The notes beneath the pieces are model-generated. The model was given only the letters and a program-made list of their open reading frames with translations. It searched no databases and was not told where the DNA came from. From Pseudoips prasinana (lineage: Eukaryota; Arthropoda; Insecta; Lepidoptera; Nolidae), in contig OX621266.1 in the NCBI GenBank assembly GCA_951640165.1, forward strand, positions 7,750,001 to 7,814,000: 64,000 bases of DNA. The letters are read 5' to 3'. The translations under genes and the position numbers were made by a program. Of the stretch, positions 35,409-45,314 are shown in pieces; position 1 is the stretch's first letter; each line of letters begins with the position of its first letter.

Positions 35409-37559
35409 ATGCCCAAACCAGCGCGGGATGCCCTCGGGCATTTTGTGAAACAAGGCCCTTCTCAGGGCCAACCCAAAGGCCCTTCTCAGGGCCAACCCAA
35501 AGGCCCTTCTCAGGGCCAACCCAAAGGCCCTTCTCAGGGCCAACCAAAAGGCCCTTCTCAGGGCCAACGCGACGCGTCGGCGTCGGAAGGCAGAGCCTTC
35601 TACGAAGGGAGAGCGGGCGATGTGTCGGACTCCGACAATGAGTCCGTAACGTCGGATGCTAGCTCTATGGCGATCGATCCTCGATCGAGATCGGCATCGA
35701 GGAAGCGGACCTTCCTAAAGGTCGTGTCCGATGGCTCCTCGGGCTCGGGTTCAGCTCGGGTTAAGGAGCCAAAGAAAAAGATTAAGGCCAAAAAGGCAAT
35801 TACAGCGGCAGACACCCACGATGTGGGCTTGGTTGACGCCCAGCGAGAGCTGGACCTGACTCGGCGGGAGCAGCTCCAGCAAGAGCTGGAGGAGCGGGTT
35901 GCGGCCCAGGAGGAACGGGCGCGCGCCGCCCGTGCAAAGTCCGGGTACGGGGCGTCCCGCGTCCTGTACGCGGACCACTCCTTGGCCGAACTGGAGAAGA
36001 TGGCCTTGGAGGACGAAGAGGCGATCGTTGAGGTCGCCGCCAAGTCCTCCCACCTAAAGGGGACGTTCCAGAAGTCCCTAAAATGCCGGGCCGCGAGTCT
36101 GCGCGAAATCGTCGCGGAGCTAGTGGGCCGCAAGGCCAACGATGAGTCGCGGCAACTGCAGGCGAAAGTAGATCGCCTGCAGTCGGAGGTCAGCCAGCTG
36201 CACTTAAAGCTGGCTGAAGCCACGGCCCGGCCATCGCAAGCCGAGCCCATACCTGCGGCGGAGGGTCTTTCATCCACCCCCGGCCTTGAGGATGTCCTCC
36301 GCAGGGTGATGGCGGAAGAGAGGGCGTTCGTTCGCTCCTGCCTAGCGGGCATCGAGGACCGGCTCCTACCGGAGAAACGCCTCCGACCGCCGCTTGCGGC
36401 GGACAAGAGGCGAGAGGAACGGGTGGAAACCTCCCAGAGGGAGGACGCCCTTCTCCCCTCCACCACCCCGACCAGCCAGCAGGGCTGGACGAAGGTGGTC
36501 GGTAAGGGGAAGGGCAAGGGCAAAAGGACGGCAGCTGTCGTCCCTGCCATCCCCGCCACCACCACTCCCAGCCAGTCGCAGCCGACTGGCAACGGGAAGG
36601 GGAAAGGGAAAGGGAAGGGGAAGAGCACCCCTCCAGCTCCAGCCGTCGCCGCCACCACCCCTGCCGGTCAGTCGTCGACTGGCAAGGGAAAGGGAAAGGG
36701 TTCGCCCCCAGCCGGTGCCAAGAGGAACCTAGTTCCTCCCAAGACCGCGGCCGTCGTGGTGACGCTCACCGCAAAGGCCGCGGAGCGGGGTGAGACGTAC
36801 GCGTCCATAATGGTGCGGGCGCGTGCAAATGCCGATCCCACCAAATTGGGGATCGGTAAAGTCTCATGCCGCCGGACACAGGCTGGGGCCCGAATCTTCG
36901 AGTTCCCGGGTGCCGAGGGCGGGAAAAATGCTGACCTCTTCGCAGCAAAGCTGCAAGAGGTCATTGCGGACGACGCGAAGGTGGCCAGGCCGGTGAAGTC
37001 GGCGGCCTTCGAGGTGACGGACCTGGACGACTCCGTCACCAAGGAGGAGGTGGTAGCGGCGGTCGCAGCCATAGGTGGCTGCGCAGTCGCAGCGGTGCAG
37101 GGCGGGGGCATCAGGCCCGGGCGCGGCGGCATGGGCGCAATTCGCCTGGAGTGCCCAGTCGCCGCTGCCAAAGCCGTCCTCGAGAAGGGACGGCTTGCCG
37201 TCGGGTTCAGCTCGGCGGCGGTCCGGGCCCTTGAGGTCCCGCCGTTGAGGTGTTACCGGTGCTTCGGCATCGGTCACACCCGGGCCCTCTGTCCGTCCAG
37301 TGTTGACAGGACGGACAGCTGCTACCGCTGCGGCAAGGAGGGGCACAAAGCCGCCTCCTGCGAGGCCACCGCACCGCACTGCGCGGTGTGTGCCGCCAGT
37401 GGCCGCCCTGCGGGCCACATTATGAAGGGGAGGAATTGTATTCCTCCCCTTAAGAAGGGCAAAGCGCAGGCGCCGACCCGGCCCGTCGCTGCCACCGCCA
37501 CCCCAGTAGCTGGGACCTCGGCGGCTGTGGAGGAGGAGGGTATGATGTCCGATGCATAG
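35409..37559 (+). CDS. ORF1 (Gag-like) of SART-like copy A2'
   Basis: The 716-aa product appears identical to that of 27852-30002; the nucleotide differences found (35768 and near 36914) look silent. It has five GPSQGQ units and three zinc knuckles. I placed the start at 35409 because it matches the ATG used by all copies; the upstream in-frame extension reads the neighbouring 3'UTR and A-tail. Confidence 0.92.
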   Translation: MPKPARDALGHFVKQGPSQGQPKGPSQGQPKGPSQGQPKGPSQGQPKGPSQGQRDASASEGRAFYEGRAGDVSDSDNESVTSDASSMAIDPRSRSASRKRTFLKVVSDGSSGSGSARVKEPKKKIKAKKAITAADTHDVGLVDAQRELDLTRREQLQQELEERVAAQEERARAARAKSGYGASRVLYADHSLAELEKMALEDEEAIVEVAAKSSHLKGTFQKSLKCRAASLREIVAELVGRKANDESRQLQAKVDRLQSEVSQLHLKLAEATARPSQAEPIPAAEGLSSTPGLEDVLRRVMAEERAFVRSCLAGIEDRLLPEKRLRPPLAADKRREERVETSQREDALLPSTTPTSQQGWTKVVGKGKGKGKRTAAVVPAIPATTTPSQSQPTGNGKGKGKGKGKSTPPAPAVAATTPAGQSSTGKGKGKGSPPAGAKRNLVPPKTAAVVVTLTAKAAERGETYASIMVRARANADPTKLGIGKVSCRRTQAGARIFEFPGAEGGKNADLFAAKLQEVIADDAKVARPVKSAAFEVTDLDDSVTKEEVVAAVAAIGGCAVAAVQGGGIRPGRGGMGAIRLECPVAAAKAVLEKGRLAVGFSSAAVRALEVPPLRCYRCFGIGHTRALCPSSVDRTDSCYRCGKEGHKAASCEATAPHCAVCAASGRPAGHIMKGRNCIPPLKKGKAQAPTRPVAATATPVAGTSAAVEEEGMMSDA
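37552..37559 (+). promoter_or_regulatory. Variant ORF1/ORF2 junction ATGCATAG (duplicate)
   Basis: It is identical to 29995-30002. Sharing it shows that the 4-nt loss of TAATG predates the module duplication. Confidence 0.8.
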
Positions 37560-40500
37560 AGTCGAACATCGAATCCTCCAGGCGAACACCAACCACTGCA
37601 GAGCGGCACAGGATCTGTTGATGCAGACTGTGGCCGAGTGGTTGGTGGACGTGGCGGTGGTTGCCGAGCCGTACTCGATACCTGGCCGCTGGCTAGGTGA
37701 TCGGGACGGCTTGGTGGCGTTGGTGTCGCGGCCTTCCACGGACTCCCCTCCCCTCTCGCTTTTAGAGAGGGGTCCGGGATACGTGGCCGCCGCGTGGGGA
37801 GAAATAGCCCTGGTCGGGGTCTATTTCTCCCCAAACCGCCCTCTAAGGGACTTCGAGAATTTTCTCGAAGTCCTTACGGCAGTCGTCGGGAGGGCGGCAC
37901 CACGTCAGGTCGTCGTAATGGGCGACCTGAACGCCAAGTCGGTGGCCTGGGGCAACCCGGCGGCGTCGTGCAACGTCCGGGGGCGCGCCGCCGAATTTTG
38001 GTCGGCTTCGTGCGGCGTGTCCCTCCTGAACAGGGGGGATGTTCACACGTGTGTGCGGCAACGGGGAGGGTCAGTGGTGGACGTATCGTTCGCCACCCCC
38101 GTTCTAGCCGCCCGCGTCGTGAACTGGCGGGTGGAGATGGTGGAGACCCTGTCGGACCACCGATATGTGCGGTTCGACATCTCCACCCAGAGCCCGCGGG
38201 GGATGGCCCGCTCGGGCCAATCTCCCTTCCCGCGGTGGGCTCTCACCCGCCTGGACCGGGAGGCAGCCCTGGAGGCAGCGTTCCTCGAGGACTGGCTCTC
38301 GCCCCCTGTGCAGGGCACGGACGTCGACGCCGCAGCGGTTCGGCTCCGGGGGTCCCTGACCGAGGTGTGCAATTCCAGCATGCCTCGGTCTCGCCGTACG
38401 CCTCCCCGTCGCGCTGTTTATTGGTCGACGGTGGAGCTGGCGGCGCTCCGGGCCGCGTGCGTGGAGGCCAGGAGGGCCTACACGCGGAGTCGGCGGCGCA
38501 CCAGCCGATGTCAGGCGGAGGAGGACCGCCTCTACGCCTCTTACGTAGAGGCAAAGACGGTCCTCAAGTTGGCAATGTGCGCCGCCGAAGACTCGGCAAA
38601 GGCCGAGATGCTGGAGGGACTCGACAGGGATCCGTTTGGGAGGCCATATAAGCTGGCGCGGAGCCAGCTGCGCCCTTATGGCCCCCCACTAACGGAGACC
38701 CTAGAGCCGGCGTTGCTGGATGGGGTGGTTCGGTCACTGTTTCCGCGCAGGACCGAATTCACCCCACCAACGATGAAACCCCCACTGGGGGGGGTTGTGG
38801 CTTCGCCGGTGGAGGAGGTCCCTCCGGTTTCGGCGGAGGAATTTGGCGCGGGGGTTCTGTCCCTCCGCGCGAAAAAGACGGCCCCTGGACCGGATGGCGT
38901 CCCCGCACGGGTGGTGGCCATCGCGGCGTCCCTAATGGAGCAGAGGTTTCGGGACCTCTTCAGCGCTTGCCTGACGGCTGGGAGGTTTCCGAAGATCTGG
39001 AAGGAGGGGCAGCTTTGCCTGCTCCGGAAGGAGGGACGCCCGGTGGACTCCCCCTCGGCATACCGGCCCATCGTTCTGCTCGATGAGGTCGGTAAACTGT
39101 TCGAGGGGATCCTCGCCACCCGGCTTAACAGCCATTTGCGGGAGGTAGGGCCAGACCTGTCGGACGCCCAGTTCGGCTTTCGACAAGGGCGTTCGACGGT
39201 CGACGCGGTGGCCCTACTCAGGGGCCAAGTAAAGGCGGCGGTCGAGGCTGGGGACGGCGTGTTGGCGGTGTCGTTCGACATCGCCAACGCGTTCAACTCC
39301 GTGCCCCACTCGACCATATTGGAGGCACTCCGGTACCACGGAGTGCCCCAATATCTGCGGGCGATCCTGGCCAACTACCTGGAGGACCGGGAGGTCCTCC
39401 TGGCGGATAGGACGGCCAGGATCAGGCGCTACGGCGCGGAGTCCGGTGTTCCACAGGGTTCGGTGCTAGGGCCCCTCTTGTGGAACATCGGATTCGATTG
39501 GCTCCTGCGGGGCACCCTCCTCCAGGGCACGAGTGTCATCTGCTACGCGGATGACACTCTCCTCGTTGCCCGGGGGAGGGACTTTAGGGAGGCGGCCTGT
39601 CTGGCCTCAGCTGGCGGATCCTTAGTGGCAGGTAGGATCCGCCAGCTTGGTTTGAGGGTGGCGCTGAACAAGACTGAGGCCGTGTTCTTTCACGGGCCTC
39701 GGCAGCGCTGCCCTCCTGATGCCCACATCGTGGTGGAGGGCGTCCGTATAGGGGTCGGGGCCCAGATGAAGTATCTGGGCTTCGTGCTGGACAGCAGGTG
39801 GCGCTTCGGCCCGCACTTCAACGGGCTGTCGACGCGCCTGCTCAAAGCCGCGGACGCCCTCTCATGGCTCCTCCCAAACCTGGGAGGGCCCAAGGAGCGA
39901 TGCCGGCGCCTCTATGCCGGCATCCTGAAGAGCATGGCCCTATACGGGGCACCCATCTGGGCGGACTCCCTCCACAGGAGGGAGAATGCAACCGCCATCC
40001 GCAGGCCCCAACGGGCCATTGCACAGCGGGTGGCGAGGGCCTACCGCTCAGTGGGGTTTGCAGCGGCGTGCGCTCTGGCCGGCACCCCTCCCTGGGAATT
40101 GGAGGCATGGGTGCTCGCCAGAGTGTACGAATGGGCGGCGCGGCGAAGGGCGCTAGGTGAGCGCCCCGCCGCGCAAGAGCGGGATGCCGTGCGGCGGGAG
40201 GCGAGGGACGCCATCGTCCTGCACTGGGCACGGGACCTCGCCTCCGCCACCTTTGGACGCCGGACGCTGGACGCCCTCGGTCCAGTCCTACGGGACTGGC
40301 TCGAGCGGCCCCACGGTTTCCTCTCGTTCCGTCTGGTGCAGCTGTTGTCCGGGCATGGCTGCTTCGGAGCGCACCTGCATCGGATTCAGAGGGAGGTGAC
40401 CCCGGCGGGCCTCGAGTGTGGAGCCGCGGAGGACACGGCGCAGCACACCCTCGAGGTGTGCCCAGCCTGGGCTGAGCTGCGCCGTGCCCTGAATGCTGTC

Positions 40501-40722
40501 GTTGGGCTGGACCTCTCACTTCCCAGTGTGGTGAATTCCATGCTGGGGAGTGAGGAGGCTTGGGCGGCGGTTGCCTCCTTTTGCGAAAATGTCATGTCGC
40601 AAAAGGAGGCGGCGGAGCGCGCGCGGGAGGATGATCCTCTCGCGCCGCCGCTCCGCAGGCGAAGAAGGGGTGGGAGACGGCGGTTGTACGATCGTCGCCT
40701 CCCTCCTTCTGGTGGTGATTAG
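37552..40722 (+). CDS. ORF2: endonuclease and reverse transcriptase of SART-like copy A2'
   Basis: This 1056-aa product has the same motifs as the 29995 copy. One amino-acid difference is visible: TMKPPLGG here versus TMNPPLGG in the first copy, from the C-run change near 38773. YADD and SDH are intact. The C-terminal knuckle again reads GLEC in place of CH(D/E)C. Confidence 0.92.
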   Translation: MHRVEHRILQANTNHCRAAQDLLMQTVAEWLVDVAVVAEPYSIPGRWLGDRDGLVALVSRPSTDSPPLSLLERGPGYVAAAWGEIALVGVYFSPNRPLRDFENFLEVLTAVVGRAAPRQVVVMGDLNAKSVAWGNPAASCNVRGRAAEFWSASCGVSLLNRGDVHTCVRQRGGSVVDVSFATPVLAARVVNWRVEMVETLSDHRYVRFDISTQSPRGMARSGQSPFPRWALTRLDREAALEAAFLEDWLSPPVQGTDVDAAAVRLRGSLTEVCNSSMPRSRRTPPRRAVYWSTVELAALRAACVEARRAYTRSRRRTSRCQAEEDRLYASYVEAKTVLKLAMCAAEDSAKAEMLEGLDRDPFGRPYKLARSQLRPYGPPLTETLEPALLDGVVRSLFPRRTEFTPPTMKPPLGGVVASPVEEVPPVSAEEFGAGVLSLRAKKTAPGPDGVPARVVAIAASLMEQRFRDLFSACLTAGRFPKIWKEGQLCLLRKEGRPVDSPSAYRPIVLLDEVGKLFEGILATRLNSHLREVGPDLSDAQFGFRQGRSTVDAVALLRGQVKAAVEAGDGVLAVSFDIANAFNSVPHSTILEALRYHGVPQYLRAILANYLEDREVLLADRTARIRRYGAESGVPQGSVLGPLLWNIGFDWLLRGTLLQGTSVICYADDTLLVARGRDFREAACLASAGGSLVAGRIRQLGLRVALNKTEAVFFHGPRQRCPPDAHIVVEGVRIGVGAQMKYLGFVLDSRWRFGPHFNGLSTRLLKAADALSWLLPNLGGPKERCRRLYAGILKSMALYGAPIWADSLHRRENATAIRRPQRAIAQRVARAYRSVGFAAACALAGTPPWELEAWVLARVYEWAARRRALGERPAAQERDAVRREARDAIVLHWARDLASATFGRRTLDALGPVLRDWLERPHGFLSFRLVQLLSGHGCFGAHLHRIQREVTPAGLECGAAEDTAQHTLEVCPAWAELRRALNAVVGLDLSLPSVVNSMLGSEEAWAAVASFCENVMSQKEAAERAREDDPLAPPLRRRRRGGRRRLYDRRLPPSGGD

Positions 40723-41060
40723 CGGGTGACAGGCGCGGGGGCGCCTTCGCTCGCATTGCACTGATCATCACCCTCGTCGGGCGGGAACGGCCGAGCACTC
40801 GCGGTCGTTCCCGGGCCCCTCCACTAAGGGAGGGGCGTGAGGGCCCCGCTGTAAAGGCGGGCGGTCGTCGGTGGGGGACTGGACGTAAAGGCTGTGCCGG
40901 TTTCCCAGTCCTCCTCCAAATAGACGATGCGGGAGTGCCGCTGGGTTATTTAAGTGGGTATGCCGGAGTAGCCGGAGAGTCCCACATAACCCGTCCATCC
41001 CCCAAATGGGCGGGTATGCGTAACGCATTTTTTCCCAGCGCAAACAAAAAAAAAAAAAAA

Positions 41061-41074
41061 GGTTAGGTTAGGTT
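41061..41074. repeat. Telomeric repeat remnant (duplicate), 14 bp
   Basis: GGTTAGGTTAGGTT is the counterpart of 33505-33518. Confidence 0.85.
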
Positions 41075-41258
41075 GGGACTGGACGTAAAGGCTGTGCCGG
41101 TTTCCCAGTCCTCCTCCAAATAGACGATGCGGGAGTGCCGCTGGGTTATTTTAGTGGGTATGCTGGAGTAGCCGGAGAGTCCCACATAACCCGCCCATCC
41201 CCCAATGGGCGGGTATGCGTAACGCATTTTTTCCCAGCGCAAACAAAAAAAAAAAAAA
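41075..41258 (+). mobile_element. SART-like 3'UTR scrap (duplicate)
   Basis: This is the counterpart of 33519-33702, with the same 5' break at GGGACTGG and A14. Confidence 0.9.
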
Positions 41259-41277
41259 GGTTAGGTTAGGATAGGTT
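41259..41277. repeat. Telomeric repeat remnant with one variant unit, 19 bp
   Basis: It is the counterpart of 33703-33721, with GGATAG in place of the last GGTTAG. This is one of the few differences between the two modules. Confidence 0.85.
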
Positions 41278-42595
41278 CGGCCGTGATGCCAGGATCAGGC
41301 GCTACGGCGCGGAGTCCGGTGTTCCACAGGGTTCGGTGCTAGGGCCCCTCTTGTGGAACATCGGATTCGATTGGCTGCTGCGCGGCACCCTCCTCCAGGG
41401 CACGAGTGTCATCTGCTACGCGGATGACACTCTCCTCGTTGCCCGGGGGAGGGATTTTAGGGAGGCGGCCTGTCTGGCCTCAGCTGGCGGATCCTTAGTG
41501 GCAGGTAGGATCCGCCAGCTTGGTTTGAGGGTAGCGCTGAACAAGACCGAGGCCGTGTTCTTTCACGGGCCTCGGCAGCGCTGCCCTCCTGACGCCCACA
41601 TCGTGGTGGAGGGCGTCCGGATAGGGGTCGGGGCCCAGATGAAGTATCTGGGCCTCGTGCTGGACAGCAGGTGGCGCTTCGGCCCGCACTTCAGTGGGCT
41701 GTCGACGCGCCTGCTAAAAGCCGCGGACGACCTCTCATGGCTCCTCCCGAACCTGGGCGGGCCCCAGGAGCGATGCCGGCGCCTCTATGCCGGCATCCTC
41801 AAAAGCATGGCCCTATATGGGGCTCCCATCTGGGCGGACTCCCTCCACAGGAGGGAGAATGCAACCGCCATCCGCAGGCCCCAACGGGCCATTGCACAGC
41901 GGGTGGCGAGGGCCTACCGCTCAGTGGGTTTTGCGGCGGCGTGCGCTCTGGCCGGCACCCCTCCCTGGGAATTGGAGGCATGGGTGCTCGCCAGAGTGTA
42001 CGAGTGGGCGGCGCGGCGTAGGGCGCTGGGTGAGCGCCCCGCCGCGCAAGAGCGGGATGCCGTGCGGCGGGAGGCGAGGGACGCAATCGTCCTACACTGG
42101 ACACGGGACCTCGCCTCCGCCACATTTGGACGCCGGACGCTGGACGCGCTCGGTCCAGTCCTGCGGGGCTGGCTCGAGCGGCCCCACGGTTTCCTCTCTT
42201 TCCGTCTGGTGCAGGTGTTGTCCGGGCATGGCTGCTTCGGAACGCACCTGCATCGGATCCAGAGGGAGGAAACCCCGGCGTGCCACGAGTGTGGAGCCGC
42301 GGGGGACACGGCGCAGCACACCCTCGAGGTGTGCCCAGCCTGGGCTGAGCTGCGCCGTGCCCTGACTGATGTGGTCGGGCAGGACCTCTCACTTCCCAGT
42401 GTGGTCAACTCCATGCTGGGGAGTGAGGAGGCTTGGGCGGCGGTTGCCTCCTTTTGCGAGAATGTCATGTCGCAAAAGGAGGCGGCGGAGCGTGCGCGGG
42501 AGGATGATCCTCTCGCGCCGCCGCTCCGCAGGCGAAGAAGGGGTGGGAGACGGCGGTTGTACGATCGTCGCCTCCCTCCTTCTGGTGGTGATTAG
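41278..42595 (+). pseudogene. ORF2 C-terminal fragment, copy A3'
   Basis: It has the same content as 33722-35039: RT from GVPQGSVLGP onward, CYADD and the intact C-terminal knuckle. The endonuclease is absent. Confidence 0.9.
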
Positions 42596-42941
42596 CGGGC
42601 GACAGGCGCGGGGGCGCCTTCGCTCGCATTGCACTAATCACCACCCTCGTCGGGCGGGAACGGCCGAGCACTCACGGTCGTTCCCAGGCCCCTCCACTAA
42701 AGGGAGGGGCGTGCGGGCCCCGCTGTAAAGGCGGGCGGTCGTCGGCGGGGGACTGGACGTAAAGGCTGAGCCGGTTTCCCAGTCCTCCTCCACACAGACG
42801 ATGCGGGAGTGCCGCTGGGTTATTTTAGTGGGTATGCCGGAGTAGCCGGAGAGTCCCACATAACCCGTCCATCCCCCAATGGGCGGGTATGCGTAACGCA
42901 TTTTTTCCCAGCGCAAACAAAAAAAAAAAAAAAAAAAAAAA
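41278..42941 (+). mobile_element. SART-like 5'-truncated chimeric copy (duplicate, A3')
   Basis: This is the counterpart of 33722-35378 with a longer A-tail (23 nt, 42919-42941). It is followed by GGTT and the family-B copy. Confidence 0.9.
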
Positions 42942-42945
42942 GGTT

Positions 42946-44804
42946 CGGCCGTGATGCGGCTCCGGGCCAAAAACGTGGCTCCGGGGCCCGACGGGATTCA
43001 CGGCTGTGCGTTGGCCCTCGCTCTGAAGGAGCTGGGTCCCCAACTGAGAGGTCTCTACACAGCGTGCCTTGAGCGGGGCCAGTTTCCCACCTTGTGGAAA
43101 TCTGGTCGTCTGGTCCTGCTCAGAAAGGCGGGGCGCCCTGCGGACTCACCGTCTGGGTACCGGCCCATAGTGCTGCTGGACGAGGTTGGCAAGCTGCTTG
43201 AGCGGATAATCGCAGCCCGCCTCGTCGGCCACTTGTGCGGAGAGGGGCCGGACCTGGACGAGAGCCAGTTCGGCTTTCGGCATGGGCGCTCTACCATACA
43301 CGCTGTGTCGAGGGTGAGAGGCCTGGCGGAGGAAGCGGTGTCCCGGGGTGGGGTGATGTTGGCGGTGTCCTTGGACATCTCCAACGCCTTCAACACCCTG
43401 CCCTGGAGTTGCATTCGGGAGGCACTGCGGTATCATCGGGTGCCTTCCTACCTTCGCCACATCGTTGGGGCTTACCTGGCAGAGAGGTGTGTCACCTACG
43501 TGGGACGGGATGGCGGACAACGGCACCCAATGTCGTGCGGTGTTCCGCAGGGCTCAGTCTTGGGCCCGCTCCTGTGGAACATCGGTTACGACTGGGTGCT
43601 GAGGGGCGAACTCCAGACGGGCGTGGACCTGACGTGTTATGCGGACGACACGCTGGTCACGGCCCGTGGGAGTTCGCACAGGGAGGCAGCGTTGCTGGCG
43701 ACGGCGGCGGTCTCACAGGTGGTGAGCCGCATCCGGCGCCTCGGCCTGGAGGTGGCCCTCAACAAATCGGAGGCCATGATGTTCCATGGTCCCCGGAGGG
43801 CGCCACCCGCCGGATCACACATAGTGGTTGGGGGGGTCCGGATCGCTGTCGAGCCTACCATGAAGTACCTGGGATTGGTGCTCGACAGCCGGTGGGACTT
43901 CGGACCTCACTTCCGGCGGCTGGTGCCCAACCTGATGGGCGCGGCTGGGGCGCTGTCAACGCTGCTTCCCAATCTGGGGGGCCCGAGCGCAGCCTGTAGG
44001 CGGCTGTACGTGGGGATCGTGCGATCGATGGCCCTGTACGGGGCCCCGATCTGGGCGGCTGACCTGACGGCCGGTAGCATAGCTGTTCTGCGGAGACCGC
44101 AGAGAGCTATGGCCGTCAGAGTTATCAGGGGGTATCGCACGGTCTCCTACGAGGCGGCTTGTGTACTGGCCGGATCCCCGCCCTGGGACCTCGAGGCGAA
44201 AGTACTCGCGTCACTGTACCGGTGGCGCGAGGAGATGCTGGCACAAGGCGAGAGGCCGATGCAGCAACACATGGGGCTGCGTCGGTCGCAGCTTCGCGAG
44301 GCCCTGGTGGCGGAATGGCGGGACAGGCTATCGCGCCCAACCGCCGGCCTCGTCACTATCGAGGCGGTCCGGCCGGTACTCGAGCGTTGGCTCGGGAGGA
44401 GGCACGGCTCCCTGTCGTTTCGGGTGACGCAGGTACTCTCGGGGCATGGCTGCTTCGGGAAGTACCTGTGTCGCATAAACAGGGAGCCGGACGCCCGGTG
44501 TCACCACTGCGTCGACTGTCGGGAGGACACGGCGCTGCATACGCTGGCAGTGTGTGCCGCTTGGGAGGAGCAGCGCCGTGCCCTCATTTCTGGAGTAGGC
44601 AGTGACCTGTCGCTGCCGGCCGTCGTGAATTCGATGGTTGGCGGCGAAGAGTCCTGGGACGCGGTGGTTTCCTTCTGCGAGACAGTCATCTCGCGGAAGG
44701 AAGCTGCGGAAAGGGAGAGGGAGATCACATCCTCTCACCCAGCCCGCAGCGGACGCACCGGGCGTCGGCGGAGGGCGGATAACGCCCTCTTCCAGCCCCC
44801 CTAA
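42946..44804 (+). pseudogene. Family-B ORF2 fragment (RT and C-terminus)
   Basis: About 619 codons are open to a TAA stop. RT motifs include APGPDG, FGFRHGRST, SLDISNAFNTL, CGVPQGSVLGP, CYADDTLV, LNKSEA and MKYLGLVLDSRW. The C-terminal knuckle is CHHC...H...C, with one more residue between the second Cys and His than in family A. The endonuclease and N-terminal linker are missing and there is no start context, so it cannot make a full product. No internal stop or frameshift is visible, so it is young or recently truncated. Confidence 0.9.
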
Positions 44805-44806
44805 AT

Positions 44807-44861
44807 GGGTCCAGGGGCGACGGACTCGGGGGCGTCCGTCGCCCACTACACATCTGGACCC
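44807..44861 (+). other. Nested inverted repeats at the start of the family-B 3'UTR
   Basis: Two perfect stems are nested: GGGTCCAG (44807-44814) with CTGGACCC (44854-44861), and GGGCGACGGA (44815-44824) with TCCGTCGCCC (44835-44844). They begin 2 nt after the ORF2 stop. As RNA they would form a long stable hairpin. Confidence 0.85.
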
Positions 44862-44906
44862 GAGGCGGCGGCGCGACGTGTTCCACGCGCGCCCCTCTTA
44901 GACGTT

Positions 44907-44938
44907 GCGGGGGGAGTTTAACACCTCACTCCCCCCGC
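44907..44938 (+). other. 11-bp perfect hairpin in the family-B 3'UTR
   Basis: GCGGGGGGAGT pairs with ACTCCCCCCGC around a 10-nt loop. It is the second strong structure in this 3'UTR. Confidence 0.85.
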
Positions 44939-45144
44939 TAATGCGAGGAGGCCCGCAAACATGGGCCAGCACCAGCCGGGGGTTGCGGAAGTATCGTTTG
45001 TTCCCGCGACCCCCGGCGCAGGTGTGAGATGGAACACTGGGGTGGTTTTTAGTCAGTAGGAGTCTGACAGACCCCTCCGCCTCCCCCAAGGCGGAGGACA
45101 TCCATGCAGGATTTTCCACCCCGAAAAAAAAAAAAAAAAAAAAA

Positions 45145-45158
45145 GGTTAGGTTAGGTT
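45145..45158. repeat. Telomeric repeat remnant GGTTAGGTTAGGTT
   Basis: This 14-bp stub separates the family-B A-tail from the 5' terminus of the next SART-like copy. Confidence 0.85.
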
Positions 45159-45314
45159 GGGGCGGGGAACCACCCCACAGTGCTTGCGTCCACGTCGCGT
45201 TCCCTGGACACGTCCCAGTTCTGACCACCGTAACGGAGTGGCAGACTGGGTACGGCTAAAGTGCACTGTGCATCGTAACAATCAACTGCCTTGTGTGTTA
45301 CGAGTTTGCGGATT
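45159..45314 (+). other. 5'UTR of SART-like copy C
   Basis: This 156-nt region runs from the telomeric stub to the conserved ATG at 45315. It aligns by eye with the 5'UTR of copy E2, including ACCACCCCACAGTGCTT and GACTGGGTACGG. It shows what copies A2 and A2' have lost. Confidence 0.7.

Larger units (their letters stand above)
35379..41060 (+). mobile_element. SART-like element, nearly full length (copy A2', second copy of the module)
   Basis: This is the duplicate of 27822-33504 with A15 instead of A16. It has the same 5' truncation, the same ATGCATAG junction and the same altered knuckle. Because of the 16-nt tail before it, the upstream 3'UTR happens to be in frame with ORF1, producing a longer fortuitous frame from 35253. 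Confidence 0.92.
27822..42941. repeat. Tandem duplication of a 7.56-kb retrotransposon module
   Basis: Unit 1 (27822-35378) and unit 2 (35379-42941) contain the same three insertions in the same order: near-full element, 3'UTR scrap, chimeric truncated copy. Offsets are constant at 7557, then 7556 after a shorter A-tail. I see only a handful of differences, for example 28209 versus 35768 (A/G), 31216 (CCCCCC versus ACCCCC), GTTCCC versus GTTTCC near 31426, and GGTTAGG versus GGATAGG. That is above 99.8 percent identity by eye. The recombination point lies in the shared 3'UTR: identity begins near 27680, just inside the 3'UTR of copy A1. Confidence 0.92.
42946..45144 (+). mobile_element. SART-like copy of a second subfamily (family B), 5'-truncated
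   Basis: Its ORF2 fragment is clearly related to but distinct from family A (for example MRLRAKNVAPGPDG versus LSLRAKKTAPGPDG), and its 3'UTR is unrelated. The 5' side is preceded by poly-A and a GGTT telomeric scrap (42942-42945). The 3' side ends in A21 (45124-45144) followed by GGTTAGGTTAGGTT, so it uses the same target and orientation. Confidence 0.9.
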
